Part shown: positions 8,505 through 16,769 of the stretch, one piece after another | Layout of the letters: every line of letters starts with the position of its first letter | Position numbering within the stretch: the stretch's first letter is position 1 | NCBI GenBank assembly: GCA_021811315.1 | Contig: JAJZPF010000032.1 | Location: 1 to 34,021, forward strand | Reading direction: 5' to 3' | Length of the DNA stretch: 34,021 nt | Source of the DNA: a bacterium | Lineage (GTDB): Bacteria; Elusimicrobiota; Elusimicrobia; Elusimicrobiales; UBA9959 | Translations under genes and position numbers: made by a program | Notes under the pieces: model-generated | What the model was told of the DNA's origin: nothing | Databases searched by the model: none | The model's input: only the letters and a program-made list of their open reading frames with translations

Positions 8505-10018
8505 AACTTGCTCTTTTTGAACCTGTAGACGGCGGTGCCTTCGCCGGGATTTTCGTATATTTTATCCAGGTATTCCTTATGCTGGGCGAAGCTCATCAGT
8601 TTTCCGTATTGGCGGACGATAGGGTCCCCGGCGTACGGGTTCGACGGCGTATAAGACGCCTCTTTTGTGACGAGGTACCGCGCTTTAAGCCCTGCCGCGC
8701 TGCCGGCCAGCTCTTCCGGCGTCTCCCCGGGCAGGGAAGGCAGCCCTCTCCGCCGCGCGTAGTAATAGATGCGCGCGATATCCATCGAGACTATAAGGTC
8801 GTCCGGCCGCGTATTTTGTTCTATCCACTTATAGGTCTCCTGCCCCAGCCCGGGCGGGGACTTAACGGAGCCGGCTATCGTCCCGTATACCGCGCCGGCA
8901 TTGGTGGCGGCCGCGGCGAAAAGCAGCGCGGCGCAGGCCGGGCCGCGGCTTCTTTCAGGCAAAGCCGCTTCGAGGCCTTTGAACACCCAGTAGACGAAAA
9001 CAGGGTAGACCGGCAGGACGTACCTGGGCGAAAAGAACATCCATAAGGCGCAAACGGTGAAATAAAGAACGAAGTAGACGGCCAGAAAACGAGCAAGGGA
9101 GCTTTTCCCGAAGTTCCTGGCGATCCCGAACGCGGATAAACCGGAAAAAACGGCTATAAAGAGCAGCTTTACCGGAGTTAAACCGGCGGGCAGGAACGCC
9201 GGCAGATTTATGAAAGTGAGGCACGAAAGTCCTTTTGCGTAAAAATAAAGATTGGCGAAAAAACTCTTAAAGATGTTCGCGGCTCCCATCTTCAGCAGCA
9301 GTCCCCAGTAGCTGTCATAGAAAGTGAACGCGCCGGAACTCAGCCTGGAGACGACCACAGAAGGGAGAACGCACGCCGCTACGACGCCGCCGTAGAGAAG
9401 CGCGGCCCTGTACCTGCGCGCGACCAGCATTTCGGCCGCCGCCGCGATGACGAAAGCGGCCCCGATGCTCCTGGTCAGGACAAGCAGGCCGGAAAGAGCG
9501 GCAAAGGCGGCTATTTCCAGGATCGTCCCATTCTCCAGCCACTTTTTCCTGAAGCCCAGGTACACCAGCCCCCCGAACAAAAACATGTAAAACACCTCGC
9601 TGGTGATACCGCCCAGGAAAGAGAGCACGAACCCGTTCAGCGTCAGGATGAACAGGTAGGCGGTTTTTCCCGCCGCGCTTTTATTCTCAGCCGTGGAAAA
9701 GAAAAACAATATCATTCCCAGGAAAAGCGCCGTCGCCGAATAAATTTGCAGGAGCGGGACATTCCGCCCGAAAAGGGCGATGACGGGCATCAGCAGCAGG
9801 GACGTTCCCCAATTCATCAATTCTATGTAAGGGAAAACGATGCACTGGGCGTGGAGAGAGCCTTTCAGGAAGTTCTCGGCGGCCAGCACCCACTTGATAT
9901 CGTCCACATAGCTGCCGAAAGGCACCGCCCTGCGCCCCAGTATCATTAAAAGCAGGATCGCCAGCGCCTCGGCCGGCAGGAGGAACTTGCCTGTAAAGAA
10001 TCCTTTCACGGACTTCAT
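8501..10018 (-). CDS. Multi-pass membrane protein, GT39/ArnT-like glycosyltransferase
   Basis: This 505-residue integral membrane protein has an N-terminal helix (about 12-30) and then an extracytoplasmic loop with FGSYVDDIKWVLAAENFLKG. The paired Asp residues at 39-40 occupy the position of the catalytic acid in GT39/GT-C enzymes. About ten further hydrophobic segments follow, and a soluble C-terminal domain of about 120 residues (from near 385) carries YKWIEQNTRPDDLIVSMD, a pattern common at the end of such proteins. It probably transfers a sugar from a polyprenyl phosphate at the periplasmic face (family knowledge; substrate unknown). It lies 52 bases after dapA on the same strand and overlaps the downstream methyltransferase by 4 bases, so it may be the tail of the dapF-dapA transcript. 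Confidence 0.75.
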   Translation of the reverse strand: MKSVKGFFTGKFLLPAEALAILLLMILGRRAVPFGSYVDDIKWVLAAENFLKGSLHAQCIVFPYIELMNWGTSLLLMPVIALFGRNVPLLQIYSATALFLGMILFFFSTAENKSAAGKTAYLFILTLNGFVLSFLGGITSEVFYMFLFGGLVYLGFRKKWLENGTILEIAAFAALSGLLVLTRSIGAAFVIAAAAEMLVARRYRAALLYGGVVAACVLPSVVVSRLSSGAFTFYDSYWGLLLKMGAANIFKSFFANLYFYAKGLSCLTFINLPAFLPAGLTPVKLLFIAVFSGLSAFGIARNFGKSSLARFLAVYFVLYFTVCALWMFFSPRYVLPVYPVFVYWVFKGLEAALPERSRGPACAALLFAAAATNAGAVYGTIAGSVKSPPGLGQETYKWIEQNTRPDDLIVSMDIARIYYYARRRGLPSLPGETPEELAGSAAGLKARYLVTKEASYTPSNPYAGDPIVRQYGKLMSFAQHKEYLDKIYENPGEGTAVYRFKKSKL

Positions 10019-10070
10019 GCGGATAACGAAACCCGGGGAGGCGGGCCGCCGCTCCGTACCCGGCGCCCTG

Positions 10071-10949
10071 TCACAGCGCCCCGGCCGCGGTCATGGCTTT
10101 CTTCAGCGGGGCGCGGCGCGCTTCCGACAACGGCAGGAGCGGCAGGCGCGGCTCGGGGCGGCAGAGCCCGAGAAGGGAAACCGCGTATTTTACCGGTATC
10201 GGGTTGGTCTCTACAAAAAGCGCTTTAATAAGAGGGAAAAGTTCATGGTGGATACGCGACGCCCCTGCCAGGTCCGCCTTCATGAAAAGCCGGCACATCC
10301 GGACCATTTCGGCCGGCGCCGCGTTGGAGACGACCGAGATAACGCCCCTCGCGCCCACCGACATCATCGGCAGCGTAAGAGCGTCGTCCCCGCTCATCAC
10401 GGCGAAATCCTTGTCGGCGCCGTTTATTATCTCGCTCACCTGGTCCAGGCTGCCGGAGGCCTCTTTTATTCCGGCGATATTGGCGAATTTTTTACGCAGC
10501 GCCAGGACGGTGGCCGGCAGCATGTTCACCCCGGTGCGCCCGGGGATATTGTAAAGGATGACAGGCAGGGCGGTGGCTTTCGCCAGCGCCGAGAAATGCG
10601 CGGTCATTCCCTCCTGCGTGGGCTTGTTGTAATAGGGCACGATAGCGAGCAGGCCGTCTACGCCGAGGGCCGAAACCTTCTTTACCATCTCTACGGACTT
10701 GGCGGTGGAATTAGTTCCTACGCCGGGGACGACGGGGACCTTTCCCCCGGCGGCCGCGACCACGGTCTTAATGACCTCAAGATATTCTTCCGGGGTCAGC
10801 GTCGCGGCTTCCCCGGTGGAGCCGCAGGGCACCAGGCCGTTTATCCCGTTCGCTACCTGGAAGCGGACTATTTTTTTCAGCGCCTCGTGGTCCACCGCGT
10901 CGTTCCTGAACGGGGTGACGATAGCGGTAAAGCAGCCTTGAATTTTCAT
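10071..10949 (-). CDS. dapA: 4-hydroxy-tetrahydrodipicolinate synthase
   Basis: DapA condenses pyruvate with aspartate semialdehyde in the lysine/diaminopimelate pathway. The 292-residue TIM barrel has all the catalytic marks: GSTGE with Thr 45, YNIPGRTG with Tyr 133, and the Schiff-base Lys 162 in IAGIKEASG. The length is exactly that of the family. The start ATG overlaps the dapF stop (ATGA, 10946-10949), so the two are translationally coupled and made together, which fits successive roles in supplying meso-diaminopimelate for peptidoglycan and lysine. The N-terminus KIQGCFTAIVTPF is canonical, which fixes the start. Confidence 0.97.
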   Translation of the reverse strand: MKIQGCFTAIVTPFRNDAVDHEALKKIVRFQVANGINGLVPCGSTGEAATLTPEEYLEVIKTVVAAAGGKVPVVPGVGTNSTAKSVEMVKKVSALGVDGLLAIVPYYNKPTQEGMTAHFSALAKATALPVILYNIPGRTGVNMLPATVLALRKKFANIAGIKEASGSLDQVSEIINGADKDFAVMSGDDALTLPMMSVGARGVISVVSNAAPAEMVRMCRLFMKADLAGASRIHHELFPLIKALFVETNPIPVKYAVSLLGLCRPEPRLPLLPLSEARRAPLKKAMTAAGAL

Positions 10950-11752
10950 ATTTCTATTTCTCCTTTAAAAACCAGCTTCGCCGGGCCCTGCAGATAGATA
11001 TCGGAAGCGCCGCTTCCCGCCGGCCTCAGCCAGACCCGGAATTTATCCCCCCCGCGGGTTACAAGCGCGACAGGGGACTTTACCTGCCCGGCAAGCGCGA
11101 GGGCCACGGCGCTCGCCGTGATGCCGGTGCCGCAGGCGAGCGTTTCTCCCTCGACGCCGCGCTCGTAGGTGCGGACCAGCACCAGGCCGCCGCGCTTCTT
11201 CACGAAGTCGACATTGGCCCCCCCGGGCCCGAAGGCTTTATTGAACCTGAGCGCCCTGCCCAGGCCGCTTACGTCGGTCCGCTCAAGGTCCTTTACGGGC
11301 ACTACGGCGTGCGGGACGCCGGTATTCAGGAAATGGACCAGTTCGATTCCGGGAGGATATTTGCCTTTGAAACCCGCTTTGACCCCGGGAACGTCGGGCA
11401 TGCGCATCTTTACGCTTTCAGCCGAGACGATCTCGACCGGCAGGTCCCCGCTGATGGTGCGAAGCTGGAATTTCTTCCGCTTCATAAGGCCGCTGCTGTA
11501 CGCCCACCAGGCCGAGCAGCGCGAGCCGTTGCCGCAGAAAGCCTCGGAGCCGTCGGAGTTGAAGTAGCGCACGCTGACCGAATTCACTCCGGCCTTGTTG
11601 ACATAAAGGAGTCCGTCGGCGCCCACGCCCAGCTTCGGCGCGCAAAGCTTTGAAGCCAGGTTTTTAAGGACCGCCGTGCCGGGCCGCCCGCCGGTGAGAA
11701 GGACGAAATCGTTGCCGGCGCCGGACAGTTTCCAGAATATTATTTTTTGCAC
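10946..11752 (-). CDS. dapF: Diaminopimelate epimerase
   Basis: DapF interconverts LL- and meso-diaminopimelate without a cofactor, using two cysteines. Both are present: Cys 73 in FCGNGSRC and Cys 207 in LACGTGI. The family's N-terminal KLSGAGNDFVL is at 8-18. The start codon is a GTG at 11752 rather than an ATG; GGAGG lies 5 bases upstream of it, and the GTG sits inside the last codons of the TPR-protein gene (13-base overlap). The nearby ATG at 11756 is in the frame of the upstream gene's coding sequence only by chance and does not open this frame. Length 268 residues is normal. It is coupled to dapA downstream by a 4-base overlap. Confidence 0.97.
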   Translation of the reverse strand: MQKIIFWKLSGAGNDFVLLTGGRPGTAVLKNLASKLCAPKLGVGADGLLYVNKAGVNSVSVRYFNSDGSEAFCGNGSRCSAWWAYSSGLMKRKKFQLRTISGDLPVEIVSAESVKMRMPDVPGVKAGFKGKYPPGIELVHFLNTGVPHAVVPVKDLERTDVSGLGRALRFNKAFGPGGANVDFVKKRGGLVLVRTYERGVEGETLACGTGITASAVALALAGQVKSPVALVTRGGDKFRVWLRPAGSGASDIYLQGPAKLVFKGEIEI

Positions 11753-12711
11753 GCATCCTCCGCCGCTTTCTGGCTTCCGTCAAGGAAGGACCCGGCTATT
11801 TTAGCGGTGAACGGGCCGCCGCTCCGGGCCGCGGTAAAATACGGCACCGCCTCGGTTCTCTTCCCCAGGGAATAGAGCGCCATGCCTTTTACCACCGAAG
11901 CCAGGGCGTCCTTGCCGTCGACGGCCAGCTCGGCGTCGGCGGCCTCGATAGCGCGGCGGGGCAGCCCGCCCATAAGGAGGTAAAGGGCGCGCTCCAGCCG
12001 CAGCCGCCTTGAAGGCTCCAGGAGGATGGCCCCTTCGATAGCGGGGAGCGCTTTATGATAATCCCCCTGCCCGGCCCTTACCCGGGCCTCCACCTGCGGC
12101 CAGAAAGAGGAGAGCGGCGCGGCCTTGGCCCCCGCGCCGGTTATGAAAAGGGCCTCGGGCCAATCGCGTTTGCGCAGCATGCAGAGAGCGTATTCCCGGA
12201 GAACGGCCTGGTCGCGGAAATCCTGCAGTATTACGGCGCGGGAATAAAATTCCTTGGCGCGCGAAAGGAAACCCAGCGCCGCATAGGCCCTGGCCAGGCC
12301 AAGGTTGGCGTCCGTGTCGTCGCTTTTGATCGAAAGGACCTTAAGAAAAAGCGGGACGGCGTTCTCGGGGAAACCGGCCTGGTTATAGATCAGCGCCAGC
12401 CTGGAGGTAAAAAGAATGTTTTCCGGGTAAAGGCCCAGCGCCACCTTGTACAGGCTGATGGCCTTGTCGGCAGCGCCGGCGGATTCATAACAGCTCCCCA
12501 TATAGCCGTAGGCCTCCTCGCGCATGGCCGCCGGCGGTTTCTCCTCGAGGAAAGCCGGCGAGAGCTCCAGGACGGAAGAGCAGTCGCGGGCCGCGAAGGC
12601 GGCGCGCATCTTCTCAAGGCCGGCCCCGGCCCTCTTATCCGAAGCGCCGCCGAAGAGGAACGCCTGGGCGGGAGCCGCGGAAAAGAGGAGCAGGACAAGA
12701 AAAATTCTCAT
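11740..12711 (-). CDS. Exported tetratricopeptide-repeat protein
   Basis: This 323-residue protein has a signal peptide (MRIFLVLLLFSAAPAQA, then FLFGG) and a helical body of TPR units, visible as repeated A-x-x-x-Y/F spacing such as AISLYKVALGLYPENILF, AVPLFLKVLSIKSDDTDA and AYAALGFLSRAKEFYSRA. TPRs mediate protein-protein contacts, so it probably works as a periplasmic scaffold. The longer frame to 12816 is rejected because the ATG at 12711 opens a clean signal peptide, has GGAG 6 bases upstream and overlaps the patatin stop by 4 bases (ATGA). It sits between a patatin-like gene and dapF in an overlapping operon. No specific partner can be named. Confidence 0.85.
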   Translation of the reverse strand: MRIFLVLLLFSAAPAQAFLFGGASDKRAGAGLEKMRAAFAARDCSSVLELSPAFLEEKPPAAMREEAYGYMGSCYESAGAADKAISLYKVALGLYPENILFTSRLALIYNQAGFPENAVPLFLKVLSIKSDDTDANLGLARAYAALGFLSRAKEFYSRAVILQDFRDQAVLREYALCMLRKRDWPEALFITGAGAKAAPLSSFWPQVEARVRAGQGDYHKALPAIEGAILLEPSRRLRLERALYLLMGGLPRRAIEAADAELAVDGKDALASVVKGMALYSLGKRTEAVPYFTAARSGGPFTAKIAGSFLDGSQKAAEDACKK

Positions 12712-13733
12712 AGCTTCTCCGCCAGCCGCGGCGCGGAATAGATAAGCAGGGCCTCCCGCGCGGCGTCGATCCGGCGGCTGGCTTCCTGCAGGCCCGCTTC
12801 GCCGGCCTCCTCGCACCTGTCGAAATCGGCCACGGTCATATCCCCGACTTCGGATTTGATCACGAAGCCGGCCTCTTTTTCCGCCGAAAGCGCCAGCAGC
12901 GAGCCGCGTATGTCTATGACCTGCAGCAGGGACATCAGGACGTTCTCCGGGTAGCGGCTGGAAGCGTTGTCTATCACGCTGGCCAGCACCCAGTCCGCGC
13001 CCAGCTGCCTGGCGGCGCCTATCGGGATAAAGTCGACTACCCCGCCGTCGACCAGGTAGCGGTGGCGGTACTGCACCGGGGCGAAAATGCCGGGCAGGTT
13101 CGAGCTGGCCCGCACGGCAATGTCCAGCGGCCCGTCCGTAAAAACTATTTTCTCCCCGGTGCGCAGGTCCATGGCGGAGCAGGAAAAAGGGATCTTAAGG
13201 CTTTCAAAAGTGAGGGCCCCGAAGCGCGCCTCCAGGAACCTGTTGATATAGGTCGGGGTTATCAGCTTGTTGGTGATAAGCAGGCTCAGCAGCTTTATGC
13301 TCTTGAAATCCCTGGAGAACTTCAGCTCCCTGGCGGCCCGGCCGAATTTCCAGATCTCCGGGACCGTCGTGCCGGAGGCGTAAAGCGAGCCGATCACCGC
13401 CCCCATCGAGGTTCCGGAAACGTAGTCCACCGGGAAGCCCGCGTATTCCAGGGTCTCAAGCACTCCAGTATGCGCGAAGCCGCGGGCGCCGCCGCCGGAA
13501 AGGGCGAGGCCCACCGAGGGCCGGGCCGGCGGCTTCGAGGAAGCCAGGCGCGTCCACATTGCGTCGCGCAATATCTCGTCGTCAGTTTCGTTTCCCGACA
13601 ACGGCATAGAGGAAGAACTATATTGTTCCGTCCCGTTTTGCACTGGACGGAACCCCTGGGCGCCGGCCAAAGCGGGCGCGAGGGCCAGCGTCAGAATTAT
13701 GATCTTTAGCGGTAAGCGCATGGCGGCGGTCAC
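12708..13733 (-). CDS. Patatin-like phospholipase, exported (RssA/PlpD-type core)
   Basis: The protein has a signal peptide, then a patatin domain: the oxyanion loop GLALSGGGARG (GGGARG about 80-85), the nucleophile Ser 109 in GTSMG, and the catalytic Asp about 229 in VDGGVVDF. All three active-site elements are intact, so a lipid acyl hydrolase is expected. No outer-membrane barrel domain follows, so it is not a PlpD-type autotransporter. Two starts are possible. The GTG at 13733 overlaps the tolC stop as GTGA and has AGGGA 9 bases upstream; the ATG at 13721 has a weaker site. The GTG is chosen, and both leave the signal peptide intact. It is flanked by genes for a TolC-like protein and a TPR protein, consistent with envelope lipid remodelling or secretion (inference). 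Confidence 0.88.
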   Translation of the reverse strand: MTAAMRLPLKIIILTLALAPALAGAQGFRPVQNGTEQYSSSSMPLSGNETDDEILRDAMWTRLASSKPPARPSVGLALSGGGARGFAHTGVLETLEYAGFPVDYVSGTSMGAVIGSLYASGTTVPEIWKFGRAARELKFSRDFKSIKLLSLLITNKLITPTYINRFLEARFGALTFESLKIPFSCSAMDLRTGEKIVFTDGPLDIAVRASSNLPGIFAPVQYRHRYLVDGGVVDFIPIGAARQLGADWVLASVIDNASSRYPENVLMSLLQVIDIRGSLLALSAEKEAGFVIKSEVGDMTVADFDRCEEAGEAGLQEASRRIDAAREALLIYSAPRLAEKL

Positions 13734-15034
13734 TTCGCGAAGTCCCTGCCCTGCGCCCATTCCAGCCTGATGCGCGCGAGGAGCTGATTGTAGACGGCGT
13801 CCAGGGATTTCTTCTCAAGTTCGCAAAGGGCGCAGAGAGCGCGCAGGGCCGCCATCGAGGGCCGGGCCGACCGTGAGGCCGCTTCATAGCCCGCCCTCAT
13901 CCTCGCCGTCTCGGCGGCCAGCTTTTCAGCTTCGGCCTGCCAGGAGACCGCTTCCTTGTGGGCTGAGATTATTTCAAAGCGTATGCTGTCCTGGAGCTCC
14001 GCGCGCTTCAGCTCGCCCTGGCGCTGCTGGGCCTTGCGCTGCCGCACCTGGGTCCAGATATCGTAGGAGAGCGGGAAATGTATGGCCAGGGAAGCCAGCC
14101 AGTTATTGGACCGCTCCGAATCGTCCGTAAGCGAGGAAAACTTATAGGCGTTCACGTCGTAGCTCGCGCCGAGATAGATAGTGGGGTTACGGCGCACCAT
14201 GGCCATGCTCACGGCGATCTCGTCCATCTGCGCCTTATAAAGCTCGCTCTTCAGTTCCGGGCGGGCCTCCATGGCGGTGACCAGGCTGCGGCTGATGTCG
14301 GTCTGCACCGGCAGCGGCTCGAATTCACCGGCAGCGTCCAGCTGGGAGCCGGGCTCGCGGTTAAGCGCCTTGCGCAGGTCCGTCAGCGCGGCCTCGGCGC
14401 CGCTTTCGGCCTGCCGGGCGCGGTCGGAAAGGCCGGAGAGGAGCATGGCCGCCTCCAGGTCCTCGAAAGGGTCCTTGCGCAGGCCGGAGCTGAGCTCGCC
14501 CGCGCGCTTAAGCCAGGCGCCGGAAGCCTCTTTCAGGCGGCGCTGGTAGAGAAGCGTGTAAAAAGCTTTCTTGGCCGCAAGCGCCGCGTCGGCCCTGACG
14601 GCTTCGAAATTAACTTTGGCCTGGTTGTTCGCCGTTTTGGCCAGCTTAAGGGTATTGGTGTTCTTTCCGCCGGTATAGAGCGGCTGGAGGGCCTGTACGC
14701 GCAGGGAGTAGAAATTATCGCCCACCCGGGGGTCGAGGTACCGGTCCCCGAGCTCGGCGCCGAGCAAGGCCGGGTACTCGAGGCTGGCCCGGCTGAGGGT
14801 ACCGGAAAGCGTGAACTGCGGCAGGGCCATGAAGCGCGCCTCGAGCACGCGCTGTTTCGCGATAATTATATCCTGCTCCGCCGCGAGGGCGGCGGGGCTG
14901 TTCTTTACCGCTATGGCGACGACGTCGTCTATCGTAAGCGTTTCGACGTTTTTCTGGGCCGAAGCGGGCACGGCGAGAAGCGCCAGCGCCAGTATCAGTG
15001 TTGCGATAAAGTAATTACGCAACACCAGGTTCAT
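13730..15034 (-). CDS. TolC-family outer-membrane efflux protein
   Basis: This 434-residue protein has a signal peptide (cleaved near residue 26, after ASA) and the two-fold long-helix pattern of outer-membrane efflux proteins. The first repeat begins LTIDDVVAIAVKNSPAALAAEQDI, with LRVQALQPLYTGGKNTN as the characteristic barrel strand. The second repeat has ARPELKSELYKAQMDEIAVSMAMVRRNPTIYLGASYD. It would form a trimeric channel for a periplasmic adaptor and an inner-membrane pump, but no adaptor or pump gene is in this window, so the partner must be elsewhere or different. It overlaps the HAMP protein gene upstream (ATGA at 15031-15034) and the patatin gene downstream (GTGA), so it is translated as part of a coupled series. 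Confidence 0.9.
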   Translation of the reverse strand: MNLVLRNYFIATLILALALLAVPASAQKNVETLTIDDVVAIAVKNSPAALAAEQDIIIAKQRVLEARFMALPQFTLSGTLSRASLEYPALLGAELGDRYLDPRVGDNFYSLRVQALQPLYTGGKNTNTLKLAKTANNQAKVNFEAVRADAALAAKKAFYTLLYQRRLKEASGAWLKRAGELSSGLRKDPFEDLEAAMLLSGLSDRARQAESGAEAALTDLRKALNREPGSQLDAAGEFEPLPVQTDISRSLVTAMEARPELKSELYKAQMDEIAVSMAMVRRNPTIYLGASYDVNAYKFSSLTDDSERSNNWLASLAIHFPLSYDIWTQVRQRKAQQRQGELKRAELQDSIRFEIISAHKEAVSWQAEAEKLAAETARMRAGYEAASRSARPSMAALRALCALCELEKKSLDAVYNQLLARIRLEWAQGRDFAK

Positions 15035-15576
15035 AGCTTGAATTTAGGCATTATCTCCGTAATTTTTTTAGAGAGGGCCTCGGCCTTCTCTTTCAGCCCG
15101 GCCGCCGCGGCCTCGGCGCGGAATTTCTCGTACTCTTTCACGACTTCGTTGACCGCGCCGGTCATTTCGTTGAAGCTGTCCTGAAGGTCGGTAAGCTGGT
15201 CGCCCTTGCGCAGGTACACCCTGTGGGTCAGGTCCCCGTCCGCCACGGTGCCGCAGCTCTTCTCGAACTTGAAGATAGGCCCGGCCATGCGGTGCGAAAT
15301 AACGGCGGACACGATGACCACTATCACCAGGTAAGTGGCTATCTTTATGGCGAACAGCGGGGCCATCTCCTTGATGATGTCGAGCAGCGGCATCAGGTAA
15401 GGGTTTTCGTTGACCACTTTGGAGACGGTCCAGATGGCCTCGAGGCCGAAGACGATGAAGGCGAGCAGCACGCTGGTCAGGATCAGCGCCATGTAGTGGT
15501 ACTGCAGGCGCTTCTTGATCATTATCGTCTTGCGCTGGAACTGCGCCGGCGCCGCGGCTTGTGTGTTTTCGGTCAT
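15031..15576 (-). CDS. Two-helix membrane protein with HAMP domain and no output domain
   Basis: This 181-residue protein has two membrane helices (about 28-50 and 74-95) separated by a short loop of only about 22 residues, then a HAMP-like module from about 93 to 145 (Pro 100 in AGPIFKFEK, GDLTHRVYLRKGDQL) and a coiled-coil tail. HAMP modules relay signals between membrane helices and an output domain, but no kinase, cyclase, GGDEF or chemotaxis domain follows, and the ligand loop is too small for a normal sensor. The ATG at 15576 is preceded by AAAGGAG (6-9 base spacing) and is preferred to the ATG at 15591. It opens the overlapping tolC-patatin-TPR-dapF-dapA series. The function is unknown; a structural or regulatory partner of the envelope proteins encoded beside it is possible. 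Confidence 0.8.
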   Translation of the reverse strand: MTENTQAAAPAQFQRKTIMIKKRLQYHYMALILTSVLLAFIVFGLEAIWTVSKVVNENPYLMPLLDIIKEMAPLFAIKIATYLVIVVIVSAVISHRMAGPIFKFEKSCGTVADGDLTHRVYLRKGDQLTDLQDSFNEMTGAVNEVVKEYEKFRAEAAAAGLKEKAEALSKKITEIMPKFKL

Positions 15577-15589
15577 AAATGCTCCTTTC

Positions 15590-15682
15590 AAAAAACCAAG
15601 AGTCGAAAGTCGGGCGTCGGGAGTCTGGGGCCGGGAAATTAATTCCGCGACTCTCGACTCATGACTCCCGACTCTAGACTTC
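15590..15682 (-). terminator. GAGTC-rich imperfect inverted repeat, candidate terminator of pfk
   Basis: The gap between pfk and the HAMP-protein gene is filled by two arms built of GAGTC-like units: 15600-15625 and 15648-15682, the second reversed. Over a 26-base alignment about 20 positions can pair. On the minus strand the structure is followed after 4-5 bases by a run of six T (15595-15590), as in an intrinsic terminator of the pfk transcript. The same TCGGGAGTC unit recurs at 33046-33110. Whether it really terminates is inference. Confidence 0.5.
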
Positions 15683-15684
15683 TT

Positions 15685-16719
15685 TTAAAAAAGAACTTCC
15701 ATCACGTCGAACCATTCTTTGCTGACGGTCTTCAGCTCGCCGGTGGCTTTCTCGAGCGGCACGCCCACTATCTGGTTCCCCACTAGCGCGCTCATCATGC
15801 CGAACTGCCCGGCGTGCACCAGCTCCGCGGCCTTCATCCCCACGCGGGTGGCCAGCATCCTGTCGAAAAGCGTGGGAGCCCCGCCGCGCTGCATGTGGCC
15901 TATCACGGAGGTGCGCGTCTCTATGCCGGTATTCTTCTCTATAAAGGAGGCTATGTGCTCGCCCATGCCGCGGTCCTTCAGTATGCGATGACCGAACTGG
16001 TCAAGCTGGTGCTTTATATTATCCTCGCCGGCGGCGGGGAGTTCGGCCGCCTCGCTGGTGATCACCAGGGCGAAGCGCTTCCTGGCATAGGAGGCCTTGA
16101 TCTTCTTGATCATATCTTCGGTATCTATCTTCCGCTCGGGGATGCAGACGAAATCCGCGGCCGTGGCGATGGCGGTGTAAAGCGCGACCCAGCCGGCGTG
16201 CCGGCCCATGACCTCGAGGACCATAACGCGGTGATGGCTGGCCCCGGTGTCCAGCAGCGACTGCGCGGCTTCCATGGCGCGCGTGACCGAGGTGTCGAAG
16301 CCGAAAGTGTAGTCGGTGTTGTTCAGGTCGTTGTCCATGGTCTTGGGCACGCCTATGACGTTGAGCTTGTGGTCCCGGTACAGCTTGGTGGCCACGCCGA
16401 GCGTGTCGTCGCCCCCCATGGCTACCAGGGCGTAAAGGTCGAGCTTTTTAAAGTTCTCGAGGCATCTTTGAATTCCGTTCTCTATCTTGACGGGGTTAGT
16501 GCGGGAAGTGCCCAGCATCGTACCGCCTTTCATAACGATGTACTCCACGATATCTTTATTCAGCGGGGTGGTATTGCCTTCCACGAGTCCCTTCCACCCG
16601 TCCGAAAGGCCGACGCATTCGTAGCCGTGCTTCTCGGCCGCGTAAACGCAGCCGCGTATCGCGGGGTTAAGCCCGGGGCAATCTCCGCCGCCCGTAAGTA
16701 TGCCTATTTTTTTTGCCAT
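15685..16719 (-). CDS. pfp: Phosphofructokinase, pyrophosphate-dependent type by active-site residues
   Basis: This 344-residue PfkA-fold enzyme phosphorylates fructose 6-phosphate. The phosphoryl-donor site reads GGDDT (102-106) with Asp instead of the Gly of ATP enzymes, and PKTMDND (125-131) with Lys instead of the Gly in the ATP-type PGTIDND. These Asp and Lys residues are the established marks of pyrophosphate-dependent PFK. GGGDCPG (10-16) and catalytic Asp 129 are present, as is the sugar-binding MGRHAGW. A PPi enzyme is reversible, so it could serve both glycolysis and gluconeogenesis. The start has AGGAG 7 bases upstream. The outer-membrane protein gene lies 51 bases upstream on the same strand. 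An ATP-dependent enzyme of the mixed-substrate group cannot be fully excluded without assay. Confidence 0.92.
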   Translation of the reverse strand: MAKKIGILTGGGDCPGLNPAIRGCVYAAEKHGYECVGLSDGWKGLVEGNTTPLNKDIVEYIVMKGGTMLGTSRTNPVKIENGIQRCLENFKKLDLYALVAMGGDDTLGVATKLYRDHKLNVIGVPKTMDNDLNNTDYTFGFDTSVTRAMEAAQSLLDTGASHHRVMVLEVMGRHAGWVALYTAIATAADFVCIPERKIDTEDMIKKIKASYARKRFALVITSEAAELPAAGEDNIKHQLDQFGHRILKDRGMGEHIASFIEKNTGIETRTSVIGHMQRGGAPTLFDRMLATRVGMKAAELVHAGQFGMMSALVGNQIVGVPLEKATGELKTVSKEWFDVMEVLF

Positions 16720-16769
16720 AAATTTCTCCTCTTTGATTTTAGATTTTAGATTCTCGATACTTCGATCTT

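Noticed and set aside
12712..12816. N-terminal extension of the TPR protein
   Set aside because: It would bury the signal peptide; the ATG at 12711 has GGAG and a 4-base overlap with the upstream stop.
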